A stretch of DNA of 64,000 bases from positions 746,536 to 810,535 of the forward strand of contig NZ_LT635838.1 of the NCBI RefSeq assembly GCF_900128475.1. Reading direction: 5' to 3'. This DNA is from Mediterranea massiliensis. Its GTDB lineage: Bacteria > Bacteroidota > Bacteroidia > Bacteroidales > Bacteroidaceae. A program made the translations under genes and the position numbers. Below the pieces are notes generated by a model, which made no database searches, was not told the origin of the DNA, and worked only from the letters and a program-made list of their open reading frames with translations. How positions within the stretch are numbered: position 1 is the first letter of the stretch; every line of letters begins with the position of its first letter. Below, piece by piece: positions 17,800 through 24,739 of this stretch.

Positions 17800-18030
17800 A
17801 TGATACAACTGATTAAAAGAATGATTTTTGCATGGCGCTATAAACGTGCCGTTGCCCGTGCTTGCAAGTATGCCAAGCTCTACGGAAGAAAATACTACGT
17901 CCTGTATATGGGCGGCAAACTGAAAGTTGTCCCCAAAAGGAATATCTGCGAACTGATTCACCGCCACCGTTTCCGCAAGGGAACCACTATCCGGGATATA
18001 GAAAAAATGGCATTATTCATCACTAAATAA
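17800..18030 (+). CDS. Small basic phage protein, 76 aa
   Basis: ATG at 17800, overlapping the end region of the terminase stop by 1 bp context (gap of 1 bp), so coupled translation is likely. Highly basic (Arg, Lys, His and Tyr-rich: 'RKYYVLYMGGKLKVVPKRN'), with no membrane segment. It lies between terminase and the gp36-like gene. I do not recognise a family; a nucleic-acid-binding or head-joining role is possible but not shown. Confidence 0.65.
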   Translation: MIQLIKRMIFAWRYKRAVARACKYAKLYGRKYYVLYMGGKLKVVPKRNICELIHRHRFRKGTTIRDIEKMALFITK

Positions 18031-18037
18031 TAAGGTC

Positions 18038-18457
18038 ATGTTCATTACAGAAGAAGATTACAAAGTTGTCATCGGCGACAACGCATTGAAGGTCATCTCC
18101 CAGGTAAGCCCGGAAAACCGTACCAATGCAGAAGCGGAAGCCCGGGAAGAAATTGCCGGTTATCTACGGCCGAAATACGACTGTACGGCCATTTTCTCTG
18201 CACAGGATGAACACCGGAACCGGCTCATTGTCATGTACACCTGCGACATTTCACTTTACCACATGAGCGCAGCCATGCCACAAAAGATGGGAAGCGAGAT
18301 ACGCAAGGAACGATATGAACGGGCCATCAAGTGGCTTGAAGGCGTACAGGCCGGAAAAATTGTCCCTGATTTGCCCCTGGCTGTCGGAGAAGATGGGCTT
18401 CCGTCCGGAAATTCACTTGTTTACAGCTGTCAGAAGCAGCTTCATCATAACTGGTAG
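18038..18457 (+). CDS. DUF1320 / Mu gp36-like head-tail protein
   Basis: 139 aa. The pattern 'MFITEEDYKVVIGDNALKVI', 'AEAREEIAGYLRPKYDC', 'CDISLYHMSAAMP' and 'RYERAIKWLEGVQAGKI' is that of the DUF1320 family, which includes Mu gp36, thought to be a head-completion or connector protein. It sits between terminase and portal, a location seen in other Bacteroides Mu-like phages. Confidence 0.8.
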   Translation: MFITEEDYKVVIGDNALKVISQVSPENRTNAEAEAREEIAGYLRPKYDCTAIFSAQDEHRNRLIVMYTCDISLYHMSAAMPQKMGSEIRKERYERAIKWLEGVQAGKIVPDLPLAVGEDGLPSGNSLVYSCQKQLHHNW

Positions 18458-18461
18458 GACT

Positions 18462-19772
18462 ATGGATATTAAAGACTTTTTCAGCGGTATGTTTTCCAGT
18501 AAACCGAAAAACGTACTGCAAACGCCATACGGCAATTTTAATCTGGCCAAGGGGAAAGACATCAAGCGGGTGCAGAAAATGGTCATCGACCTGCAGCGCA
18601 CCACCGATGCACTCACCCGGAAGGACATCAAGAACTGGCGCGATGCCTGGCAGTCGGCCATCAATGTGGACAGCCCCAGCCGCCAGCGCCTGTACGACAT
18701 CTACCGGGACGCGGAAATAGATCTTCACCTCTCCGGATGCGTGGAGCAGCGCAGAGGGTTTGTCATGGCACGCTCTTTCAAAATCGTAGACGTGAAAGGG
18801 GATGAGAACGAGGAGGCGGTACACTTCTTCGACCAATCCTGGTTCAAACAGCTCATGCGATATGCGCTCGATTCCATCTACTGGGGACATTCGCTCATCG
18901 AATTGGGCGACCTTTGCACTGACGGCGACGGCTGCATCTGTTATTCGGATGTGAAGCTTATTCCGCGTAAGCATGTCATTCCTGAATATGGGCGTGTCAT
19001 AACCGACCTCGGACAGGACTGGACTACAGGTATAGACTACCGCCAGCCGCCTTTTTCGGACTGGCTCATTGAGGCCGGCAGACCTGACGACCTCGGGCTG
19101 TATCTCAAGGCAGCTTCACAGACTATCCCCAAAAAGAATATGCTGGCTTTTTGGGATACCTTCGGGGAAATATTCGGAATGCCCATGCGTATAGCACGCA
19201 CCACCTCGCGCGACCAGAAAGAAATCGACCGCATTGACAAGATGCTGCGTGAAGCCGGAACCGCTCTCTCCATGGTGGCAGGAATGGAAACCGAAATCGA
19301 ATTTGTGGAAAGCGGCAAGGGAGATGCATTCAATGTCTATGACAAGCGCATCGATCGGGCCAATTCCGAACTGTCAAAGCTTATCATCGGACAAACGATG
19401 ACCATTGAGGACGGAAGCAGCCTCTCACAGTCTGAAACGCACCTTGAAGTGTTCCAGAACCTCGTGGAAAGTGACTGCGACATGCTGCGGGATATAGTGA
19501 ACAACCAACTCATTCCGCGCATGGTTCGTCACGGTTTTCCTGTCAAGGGACTGCGTTTTGATTGGGACTACTCCATTGACTACACTCCCGAACAGCAGAA
19601 AGCCTACGAAGAAATGGTACTGCAGCACTACAAGGTGAAGCCACAGTACTTTGAGGAAAAATACGGCATTCCGTGCGAGGAGAAGGAACCGAAGGAAGAG
19701 CCGGACCCGGCAGATCCGAAAAAGAAGAAAGACGACAAACAGGCTGGAACGCTATCCCGTTTTTTCGACTGA
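18462..19772 (+). CDS. Portal protein (DUF935, Mu gp29-like)
   Basis: 436 aa from ATG 18462 (MDIKDFFSGMFSSKPKNVLQ); the longer open frame upstream overlaps the preceding gene and is not protein-like. The portal pattern includes 'LYDIYRDAEIDLHLSGCVEQ', 'SIYWGHSLIELGDLC', 'LAFWDTFGEIFGMPMRIART' and 'KLIIGQTMTIEDGSSLSQSE'. The C-terminus is Lys/Glu/Asp-rich. It forms the dodecameric ring at the packaging vertex. It overlaps the next gene by up to 100 bp. Confidence 0.9.
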   Translation: MDIKDFFSGMFSSKPKNVLQTPYGNFNLAKGKDIKRVQKMVIDLQRTTDALTRKDIKNWRDAWQSAINVDSPSRQRLYDIYRDAEIDLHLSGCVEQRRGFVMARSFKIVDVKGDENEEAVHFFDQSWFKQLMRYALDSIYWGHSLIELGDLCTDGDGCICYSDVKLIPRKHVIPEYGRVITDLGQDWTTGIDYRQPPFSDWLIEAGRPDDLGLYLKAASQTIPKKNMLAFWDTFGEIFGMPMRIARTTSRDQKEIDRIDKMLREAGTALSMVAGMETEIEFVESGKGDAFNVYDKRIDRANSELSKLIIGQTMTIEDGSSLSQSETHLEVFQNLVESDCDMLRDIVNNQLIPRMVRHGFPVKGLRFDWDYSIDYTPEQQKAYEEMVLQHYKVKPQYFEEKYGIPCEEKEPKEEPDPADPKKKKDDKQAGTLSRFFD

Positions 19773-21091
19773 GCCCCGAGGATTATTCGGGGCTGCATCT
19801 ACGCTACAGTTCATTGCTTGGCAATCATACCCTCCAACTCTCAAAAGAGGACGAGGCAAAATTGATGCGTGACAAGCTTACAGAGATGTTCGACCGCATG
19901 ATGAAAGCCCTGTTCCGGGAGCAGGGGGCAAACCTTGAAATCAACATACTGGCTTCAGAAGAGGCGCAGGACTTTATAGAGACGCACGCCTCCGTCCTGG
20001 ACTCTTCATTCCGGCAGGTGGAGATGTCCGAGGCCATGCGAGGGCGCCTGCAGAGGTCGGATTATATATTCTCAGGCCTAAAGACGTTCCATGAACTGAA
20101 CGAAGCCTTCCCCTCCCTGCTGGATGAGAACGGCAATCGAAAAACGTTCGAACGCTTTTTGAACGATGTCCGGAAGATAGACGAAACCTATAATCGGGGC
20201 TACCTCCGGGCAGAGTACAACTTTGTGCAGGCTTCGGCGACTATGGCCGCCAAGTGGGAACGGTTCGCAGAAGACGGGGACCGCTACAACCTCCAGTACC
20301 GGACGGCCGGGGATGGCAAGGTTCGCCCGGAACATGCCGAACTGCATGGGGTAACACGACCTATGGCAGACCCCTTTTGGGAAGAGTATTTCCCGCCAAA
20401 TGGATGGAACTGCAGGTGCACCGTAGTCCAGGTACGAAAATCCAAATATCCGGAAACGCCCTACGATGAGGCAATGGCATTGGGCGAGTCAGCCCTTCAA
20501 AGGGACACCAAAGGCATCTTCCGGTTCAACCCGGGAAAAGAACAGAAGACCATGCCGGATTACAACCCATACACCATCAAAAGGTGCAGGGATTGTGATA
20601 TGGCCAAAGGGAAACTTAAACTGGCCTTCGTTCCGGACAACGAGCTGTGCGCCGCCTGCAAAATACTGCAAAAATGCGCCGGAGACCGGGAAAAGTCCGC
20701 ACGAGCTATCGAACGTATCCATTATCTGCATGAAATGGAGCCTCTACTTCAAAAGAAAGTGGAAAAGAACATAAATGGCAAGGACTTGAATATCGGCTTT
20801 ACCAAAGAGGGCAACAAGCACTTGTTCTCCGACACATTCGGACGGACACGCATCGTTTCCAAGGAGGACTTGAAGAACCTGGATTCACACCTTGAACGTG
20901 CCGAATATGTGGATGATTCCGCATTGACTCACCCAAGGACGGACAATGTGGAACACTTCTTCTACTTCAAAGTTAAAATCAATGGAAAATGGGTAAGGCT
21001 TAATGTTGCCAAAGAAGTAACAAGAAGGGATAACGGTTATATCCGCATAAAATACTTTTTATACTCAGTAAATGATATAATAGTAGAATAA
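19673..21091 (+). CDS. MuF-type head morphogenesis protein with C-terminal toxin-like domain
   Basis: The frame begins with GTG 19673 inside the portal gene; a start nearer the portal stop (around 19770, non-ATG) is equally possible. Residues ~90-275 hold the MuF/SPP1 gp7 domain with the signature 'VRPEHAELHGVTRPMADPFW' and 'FPPNGWNCRCTVV'. A four-cysteine cluster (CRDC...CAAC) follows at ~305-330. The last ~110 residues (NGKDLNIGFTKEGNKHLFSD onward, with 'ALTHPRTDNVEHFFYFKVKI') resemble the LPD3/barnase-EndoU-RelE-like nuclease modules attached to MuF proteins. MuF proteins are packaged into the head, so the tail may be injected. The nuclease call is tentative. Confidence 0.75.
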   Translation: MRGEGTEGRAGPGRSEKEERRQTGWNAIPFFRLSPEDYSGLHLRYSSLLGNHTLQLSKEDEAKLMRDKLTEMFDRMMKALFREQGANLEINILASEEAQDFIETHASVLDSSFRQVEMSEAMRGRLQRSDYIFSGLKTFHELNEAFPSLLDENGNRKTFERFLNDVRKIDETYNRGYLRAEYNFVQASATMAAKWERFAEDGDRYNLQYRTAGDGKVRPEHAELHGVTRPMADPFWEEYFPPNGWNCRCTVVQVRKSKYPETPYDEAMALGESALQRDTKGIFRFNPGKEQKTMPDYNPYTIKRCRDCDMAKGKLKLAFVPDNELCAACKILQKCAGDREKSARAIERIHYLHEMEPLLQKKVEKNINGKDLNIGFTKEGNKHLFSDTFGRTRIVSKEDLKNLDSHLERAEYVDDSALTHPRTDNVEHFFYFKVKINGKWVRLNVAKEVTRRDNGYIRIKYFLYSVNDIIVE

Positions 21092-21167
21092 AAAAAAACA
21101 AAAGCACCAAGGGCGACACTTTGGACTAAAACGCCTGCTCGTCATTCCCTCAATGCTTCTGTGTTTG

Positions 21168-21175
21168 CAAATATA
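21168..21175 (-). promoter_or_regulatory. Possible antisense -7 element
   Basis: TATATTTG on the minus strand matches the Bacteroides -7 consensus TAnnTTTG. It points back into the 3' end of the MuF-toxin-like gene. No convincing -33 box at the usual 19-21 bp distance is seen, so this is weak. Confidence 0.25.
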
Positions 21176-21201
21176 CAAAACATTTTTTAATCCAATTGCT
21201 T

Positions 21202-21435
21202 ATGAACAAGATTCTTTCATTTTTGAAACAAAGTAACCGCTACAAACACCTGGTAGGCGGTTTTATCGTGGGGCTGCCAGCCCTGACACCGTACGCGGCC
21301 TTATACGCAGCCGCCATCGCAGCCTCCTCGCTGGAGCTCAAAGACAAGCTCCGGGGCGGTCGTTGGGACTGGACGGACTGGACACTCACCGTGACCGGAG
21401 GAGCAATCGCCGCATTGATTTTCCTCGTTATCTAA
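21202..21435 (+). CDS. Small integral membrane protein, 77 aa
   Basis: ATG at 21202 (MNKILSFLKQSNRYKHLVGG). Two hydrophobic segments, about residues 17-38 ('GGFIVGLPALTPYAALYAAA') and 60-77 ('LTVTGGAIAALIFLVI'), flank a charged loop with 'LELKDKLRGGRWDWTDW'. Small two-segment membrane proteins of this kind are widespread in Bacteroides phages. It could be a holin, or an immunity partner of the preceding toxin-like domain; neither is shown. Confidence 0.65.
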   Translation: MNKILSFLKQSNRYKHLVGGFIVGLPALTPYAALYAAAIAASSLELKDKLRGGRWDWTDWTLTVTGGAIAALIFLVI

Positions 21436-21457
21436 CAAGGGGACTGGCTTTTATCCG

Positions 21458-21465
21458 TACCTTTG
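21458..21465 (+). promoter_or_regulatory. -7 element upstream of DGR template repeat
   Basis: TACCTTTG matches TAnnTTTG and would start transcription near 21470, just before the template repeat. No good -33 TTTG lies at the expected distance, so strength is uncertain. It would make an RNA covering template repeat and reverse transcriptase. Confidence 0.45.
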
Positions 21466-21499
21466 CACCCCGGTGGAGCTTCCTGATAGTCCGTGTGGT

Positions 21500-21610
21500 C
21501 TATCGCGGGTACAACAATGCGAATGCGAATGGCGGCGTGTCGAATGCGAATGCGAATAACGATGCATCGAACTCGAACACGAATGTCGGCTCCCGTCTGG
21601 AAATCTAACA
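21500..21610 (+). repeat. DGR template repeat (TR), approximate limits
   Basis: This stretch carries a dense series of AAT/AAC triplets which, in one frame, read as an Asn-rich peptide (…YNNANANGGVSNANANNDAS…NTNVGSRL) ending at a stop, exactly the look of template repeats whose adenines are randomised in the variable copy of a C-type-lectin-fold protein. It lies ~200 bp before a DGR-type reverse transcriptase in the same orientation. No long protein-like frame covers it. The matching variable repeat was not found in the window, so the true ends cannot be set. Confidence 0.85.
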
Positions 21611-21626
21611 ATCGGCGTACAACACC

Positions 21627-21640
21627 GGGGACGTGTCCCC
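21627..21640 (+). other. GC hairpin downstream of template repeat
   Basis: GGGGAC-GT-GTCCCC forms a perfect 6-bp stem ~20 bp after the end of the template repeat. Hairpins placed just after the homing site are known for other DGRs, and the TR-RT spacer RNA is also structured. Role inferred from place only. Confidence 0.4.
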
Positions 21641-21813
21641 TACCGTGGTGCCGAGGGAAGCAAGCCACAGCAAAAGCGCACAGGTGCGGAAAGCTGAAAA
21701 ATCACGCGTCGGGTGGAGTTTGGTAGGCTCAAGTCAGCTCGAAGAAGTCAGACCCGGGGAAAGGAAGGCCCTTATCTTCCGTTTGTAAAACAATCAAAAA
21801 AAACGATGCTATA

Positions 21814-23115
21814 ATGCACAGGCAAGGATATATAGTGGAAGAGATTGCCGATTATTCCAATATGGCGGAATCGTTCAACCAGGTCCTCCGTGGCTCCAAA
21901 CGAAAAAAAAGCCGCCAGGGACGTTACCTGCTTGCGCACAGGGAAGAGGTGCTTCAGGAACTTACCGGAAAAATCAAGACGGGTACATTCACCGTCAAGG
22001 ATTACCGGGAGAGGGAAATCGTGGAGGGTGGAAAAATGCGACGTATCCAGATACTCACCATGAAGGACCGCATCGCCGTCCACGCAATCATGGCCGTAGT
22101 GGACAGGCACCTGAAGAAACGGTTCATCCGTACCACCTCAGCCAGCATCAAGAACCGCGGCATGCACGACCTCATGGAGTACATACGCCGCGACATGAAA
22201 GAAGACCCGGAAGGAACACGCTACTGCTACAAATTCGACATCTCCAAGTTCTATGAGAGCGTGGGGCAGGATTTCGTAATGTATTGTGTCCGGAGGGTAT
22301 TCAAGGACAAGAAACTCATCGCCATGCTTGACAACTTCGTAAGGCTCATGCCGCAAGGAATCAGCATCGGGCTGAGGTCGTCGCAAGGGTTGGGCAACCT
22401 GCTCCTGTCTGTTTTTTTAGACCATTATTTGAAGGACAAGTACGGCGTCCGCCATTTCTACCGCTATTGCGATGACGGCGTGGTACTCGGTGACGCGAAA
22501 TCAGAATTGTGGAAGATTCGTGATGCCGTCCACTTCCAGGTCACACAAATCGGGCTTACCGTAAAGCCTGATGAACGTGTATTCCCGGTGGACGAGGGCA
22601 TAGACTTCTTGGGATATGTCATATACCCCGACCATGTGCGCCTACGCAAGCGCATCAAACAGAAGTTCGCCCGAAAAATGCACGAGGTCAAATCGAGGAA
22701 AAGAAGGCGTGAACTGGTCGCTTCCTTCTATGGGATGGCCAAGCACGCCGACTGCAATATGTTGTTTAATAAATTAACAGGCAAAAAAATGAGATCATTT
22801 AAAGACTTGAACGTTTCCTACAAGCCGGAAGACGGCAAGAAACGTTTTCCCGGCTCCGTGGTAAGCATCCGGGAATTAGTGAACTTACCCATCATCGTGA
22901 AGGACTTCGAGACCGGCATCCGCACCGAACAGGGCGAAGACCGCTGTATCGTAGCCATCGAGATGAATGGCGAGGCCAAGAAGTTCTTCACCAACTCGGA
23001 AGAGATGAAGAACATCCTCGCGCAAGTGAGTGAAATGCCGGACGGATTTCCGTTTGAGACCATCATCCGGACGGAAACTTTCGGCAAAGGTAGAACCAAG
23101 TATGTATTCAGCTGA
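21814..23115 (+). CDS. DGR reverse transcriptase with C-terminal extension
   Basis: 433 aa. RT palm motifs: 'FDISKFYESV' (141-150, first catalytic Asp), 'IGLRSSQG' (185-192, the [I/V/L]GxxxSQ motif that marks DGR reverse transcriptases) and 'YRYCDDGVV' (216-224, catalytic DD). 'VDEGIDFLGYVIYPDHVRLR' follows. The last ~105 residues (from about 326, 'MRSFKDLNVSYKPEDGKKRF') are outside the RT core and look like a small beta/OB-type domain common in Bacteroides phages. It would copy the TR RNA with errors at adenines to rewrite a variable gene. It ends at 23115 where the next gene begins, with overlap. Confidence 0.92.
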   Translation: MHRQGYIVEEIADYSNMAESFNQVLRGSKRKKSRQGRYLLAHREEVLQELTGKIKTGTFTVKDYREREIVEGGKMRRIQILTMKDRIAVHAIMAVVDRHLKKRFIRTTSASIKNRGMHDLMEYIRRDMKEDPEGTRYCYKFDISKFYESVGQDFVMYCVRRVFKDKKLIAMLDNFVRLMPQGISIGLRSSQGLGNLLLSVFLDHYLKDKYGVRHFYRYCDDGVVLGDAKSELWKIRDAVHFQVTQIGLTVKPDERVFPVDEGIDFLGYVIYPDHVRLRKRIKQKFARKMHEVKSRKRRRELVASFYGMAKHADCNMLFNKLTGKKMRSFKDLNVSYKPEDGKKRFPGSVVSIRELVNLPIIVKDFETGIRTEQGEDRCIVAIEMNGEAKKFFTNSEEMKNILAQVSEMPDGFPFETIIRTETFGKGRTKYVFS

Positions 23116-23600
23116 TGAAAAAAGTGGAAGGAAACACCGGGGTACGGTTGCTTGAATGCATAAACCCCATTAAAAACAAATGGCGTGTCCGATGGGACGT
23201 GCAGCCGGGAGAGAACGGATCGGCCACCTACATGGAAGAGGAGTTCGACCATCGACCCACCGAAGACGAGATACGCTCCACGGTCATAACATGGCACAAC
23301 CGGGAAACCGACAAGGATATCCTATCAGGTTTCACCTACGAGAATGTCCCGGTATGGTTGTCAAGCGAGAACCAGTTCAACTACAAGGCAGCCTACGACC
23401 TTGCCGTGCAAACAGCAGGGGCGACTCTTCCGGTCGTGTTCAAATTCGGGACGGACACCGAACCGGTCTATCGCGAGTTTGCTACACTGGAAGACCTGAC
23501 AGACTTCTATACGAAAGCCATGCAGCATATCCAAAACACGCTGGCCGACGGATGGAAAAAGAAAGATGTATTTGATTTGTCGCTATATGCGGTAGATTAA
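23115..23600 (+). CDS. Conserved phage protein in DGR operon, 161 aa
   Basis: Starts in overlap with the RT stop, so it is co-translated. The sequence ('VRWDVQPGENGSATYMEEEF', 'SGFTYENVPVWLSSENQFNY', 'VVFKFGTDTEPVYREFATLE', 'DFYTKAMQHIQNTLADGWKK') is a pattern often seen beside tail genes in Bacteroides phages, with a DUF4376-like helical C-terminus. It is not an Avd four-helix protein by appearance. It may be an accessory or a tail component; function unknown. Confidence 0.7.
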   Translation: MKKVEGNTGVRLLECINPIKNKWRVRWDVQPGENGSATYMEEEFDHRPTEDEIRSTVITWHNRETDKDILSGFTYENVPVWLSSENQFNYKAAYDLAVQTAGATLPVVFKFGTDTEPVYREFATLEDLTDFYTKAMQHIQNTLADGWKKKDVFDLSLYAVD

Positions 23601-23604
23601 AAAA

Positions 23605-23761
23605 AGCCTTCGGGGGTAAGGCTGTAAAAAAAGCCCCCGGCCTGTTAAAACAGTCGTCTCACTTACTATTAAACACAACGCACCCAAATGGAGCGCGGCC
23701 GGGGGCAATGCCCTCATGCCACCCCATTTGGGTGTTTTCGTTGTTGTTTAATAAGTGAGAC
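23605..23761. other. Nested hairpins: minus-direction terminators and a long inverted repeat
   Basis: Three overlapping pairings are visible. AGCCTT/AAGGCT (23605-23610, 23618-23623) is followed by T7 when read on the minus strand, a good leftward terminator. GCCCCCGGCC (23633-23642) is perfectly complementary to GGCCGGGGGC (23697-23706), also with a minus-strand T-run. A long imperfect inverted repeat has arms 23656-23691 and 23724-23761, beginning GTCTCACTTA and ending TAAGTGAGAC, with the GGCCGGGGGC strand in its loop. The last two pairings interlock like a pseudoknot. No coding frame covers the region. Confidence 0.65.
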
Positions 23762-23789
23762 AGTGCAAAAGTACTAATTTTTGTTGAAT

Positions 23790-24032
23790 ATGAAAGTAAT
23801 TGAGATACTGAAATTGAATAAAGGAATGCTGAAAACATGCCGGAAAGTGGGAATCCGGATGGAAGACGTACAGTATATCGAACTATACAATGACTACAAC
23901 AGGCTGTTGGACGAAGGCGAAAAGGTTTCCTACATCGTGGCAGTACTGGCCGAACGTTATAATGTTTGCGAGCGAAAGGTATACACGCTCATCAAACGGC
24001 TGCAAAGCGACTGTAACCCGTTTGCAGTGTAA
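23790..24032 (+). CDS. Small HTH protein, candidate Mor/C-type activator
   Basis: 80 aa from ATG 23790 (MKVIEILKLNKGMLKTCRKV). The C-terminal half, 'YIVAVLAERYNVCERKVYTL' then 'IKRLQSDC', has the spacing of a helix-turn-helix, like the DNA-binding part of Mu Mor/C-type activators. It is preceded by the nested hairpin region and followed by a promoter for the next gene. As a free-standing small HTH protein beside the late block it is a candidate for the factor acting at the divergent late promoter; this is inference. Confidence 0.6.
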   Translation: MKVIEILKLNKGMLKTCRKVGIRMEDVQYIELYNDYNRLLDEGEKVSYIVAVLAERYNVCERKVYTLIKRLQSDCNPFAV

Positions 24033-24050
24033 TGGGACAGCCTCCCCATT

Positions 24051-24078
24051 GAAGAGGGATAACGGCGCGGTACCTTTG
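24051..24078 (+). promoter_or_regulatory. Promoter of thymidylate-synthase-like / methyltransferase pair
   Basis: TACCTTTG at 24071-24078 matches the -7 consensus exactly. An imperfect -33 (ATTG, 24048-24051) lies 19 bp upstream. The predicted start is ~20 bp before the ATG at 24101. Confidence 0.5.
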
Positions 24079-24100
24079 CAGGGTATCAAAACGACACACC

Positions 24101-24739
24101 ATGAACAAGTATTATCAAATCCTGAAAAAGGTACTTGCCGACGGCAAGACACAAAAAGGCAGAAAAGGCGAAAGCCGTTACCTACTGAACGAGACGGTAA
24201 CGCTGTCCCCTGCGGAACTGCTCGATATTTTCGAGGGACACAATATCGCACGGAAAAAGCTCAGAAGCGAACTGTCGCTCTTCATGAGCGGGGAAAGACA
24301 GGTTGAGAAATACCGGGAAGCCGGGATAAACTGGTGGGACTACTGCGGCTCCATCCTCGTGAACTCCTACCCTACCTATTTCGAGAAGCTGCCACCTCTG
24401 ATTGGCAAAATCAACCGGGAAAAACGAAGCAGCAAGAACTACGTGCTGTTCCTCGGTTCGACCGGCACGGAAAGCAACCAGGCACCATGCCTCAGCCTCG
24501 TACAGTTCCAGATCGAACAAGGCGAACTGGTCCTGACGGCCTACCAGCGTAGCTCGGACGCCAACCTCGGATTACCGGCGGACATCTATCACCTGTACCT
24601 TATATCCCGGCAAATAGAACTACCCCTGAAATCCATCACAATCAACCTCGGCAACGTGCATATTTACGAGAACAACGTCACACGCACACAAGAACTGCTT
24701 GCCGGAAATCCTAACGTAAAATTCGAATTGAACGTATGA
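24101..24739 (+). CDS. Thymidylate synthase-fold protein, possible dCMP-modifying enzyme
   Basis: 212 aa, shorter than ThyA (264). N-terminal 'YYQILKKVLADGKTQKGRKG' matches the ThyA start. Core residues can be lined up: Cys130 in 'APCLSLVQFQ' (ThyA nucleophile Cys146), 'YQRSSDANLGLP' (residues 148-159, ThyA phosphate-binding RS and Asp169), and 'GNVHIYENN' (His187, Tyr189, equivalent to ThyA 207 and 209). ThyA Asn177, which selects dUMP, is Asp161 here ('LPADIY'), the change found in dCMP hydroxymethylases. The ThyA Arg pair 126/127 is not kept (SKN), and the C-terminal region is short. It overlaps the methyltransferase start by 4 bp. A role in making a modified cytosine nucleotide for phage DNA is inferred. 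Confidence 0.7.
   Translation: MNKYYQILKKVLADGKTQKGRKGESRYLLNETVTLSPAELLDIFEGHNIARKKLRSELSLFMSGERQVEKYREAGINWWDYCGSILVNSYPTYFEKLPPLIGKINREKRSSKNYVLFLGSTGTESNQAPCLSLVQFQIEQGELVLTAYQRSSDANLGLPADIYHLYLISRQIELPLKSITINLGNVHIYENNVTRTQELLAGNPNVKFELNV

Noticed and set aside
21500..21600. CRISPR or simple tandem repeat from the GAATGC-type units
   Set aside because: Units are short, irregular and lack spacers; the pattern is codon-level Asn repetition of a template repeat.
21493..21726. Met/Arg-rich and Asn-rich frames over the template repeat
   Set aside because: They are translations of a DGR template repeat, not proteins; no start or context supports them.
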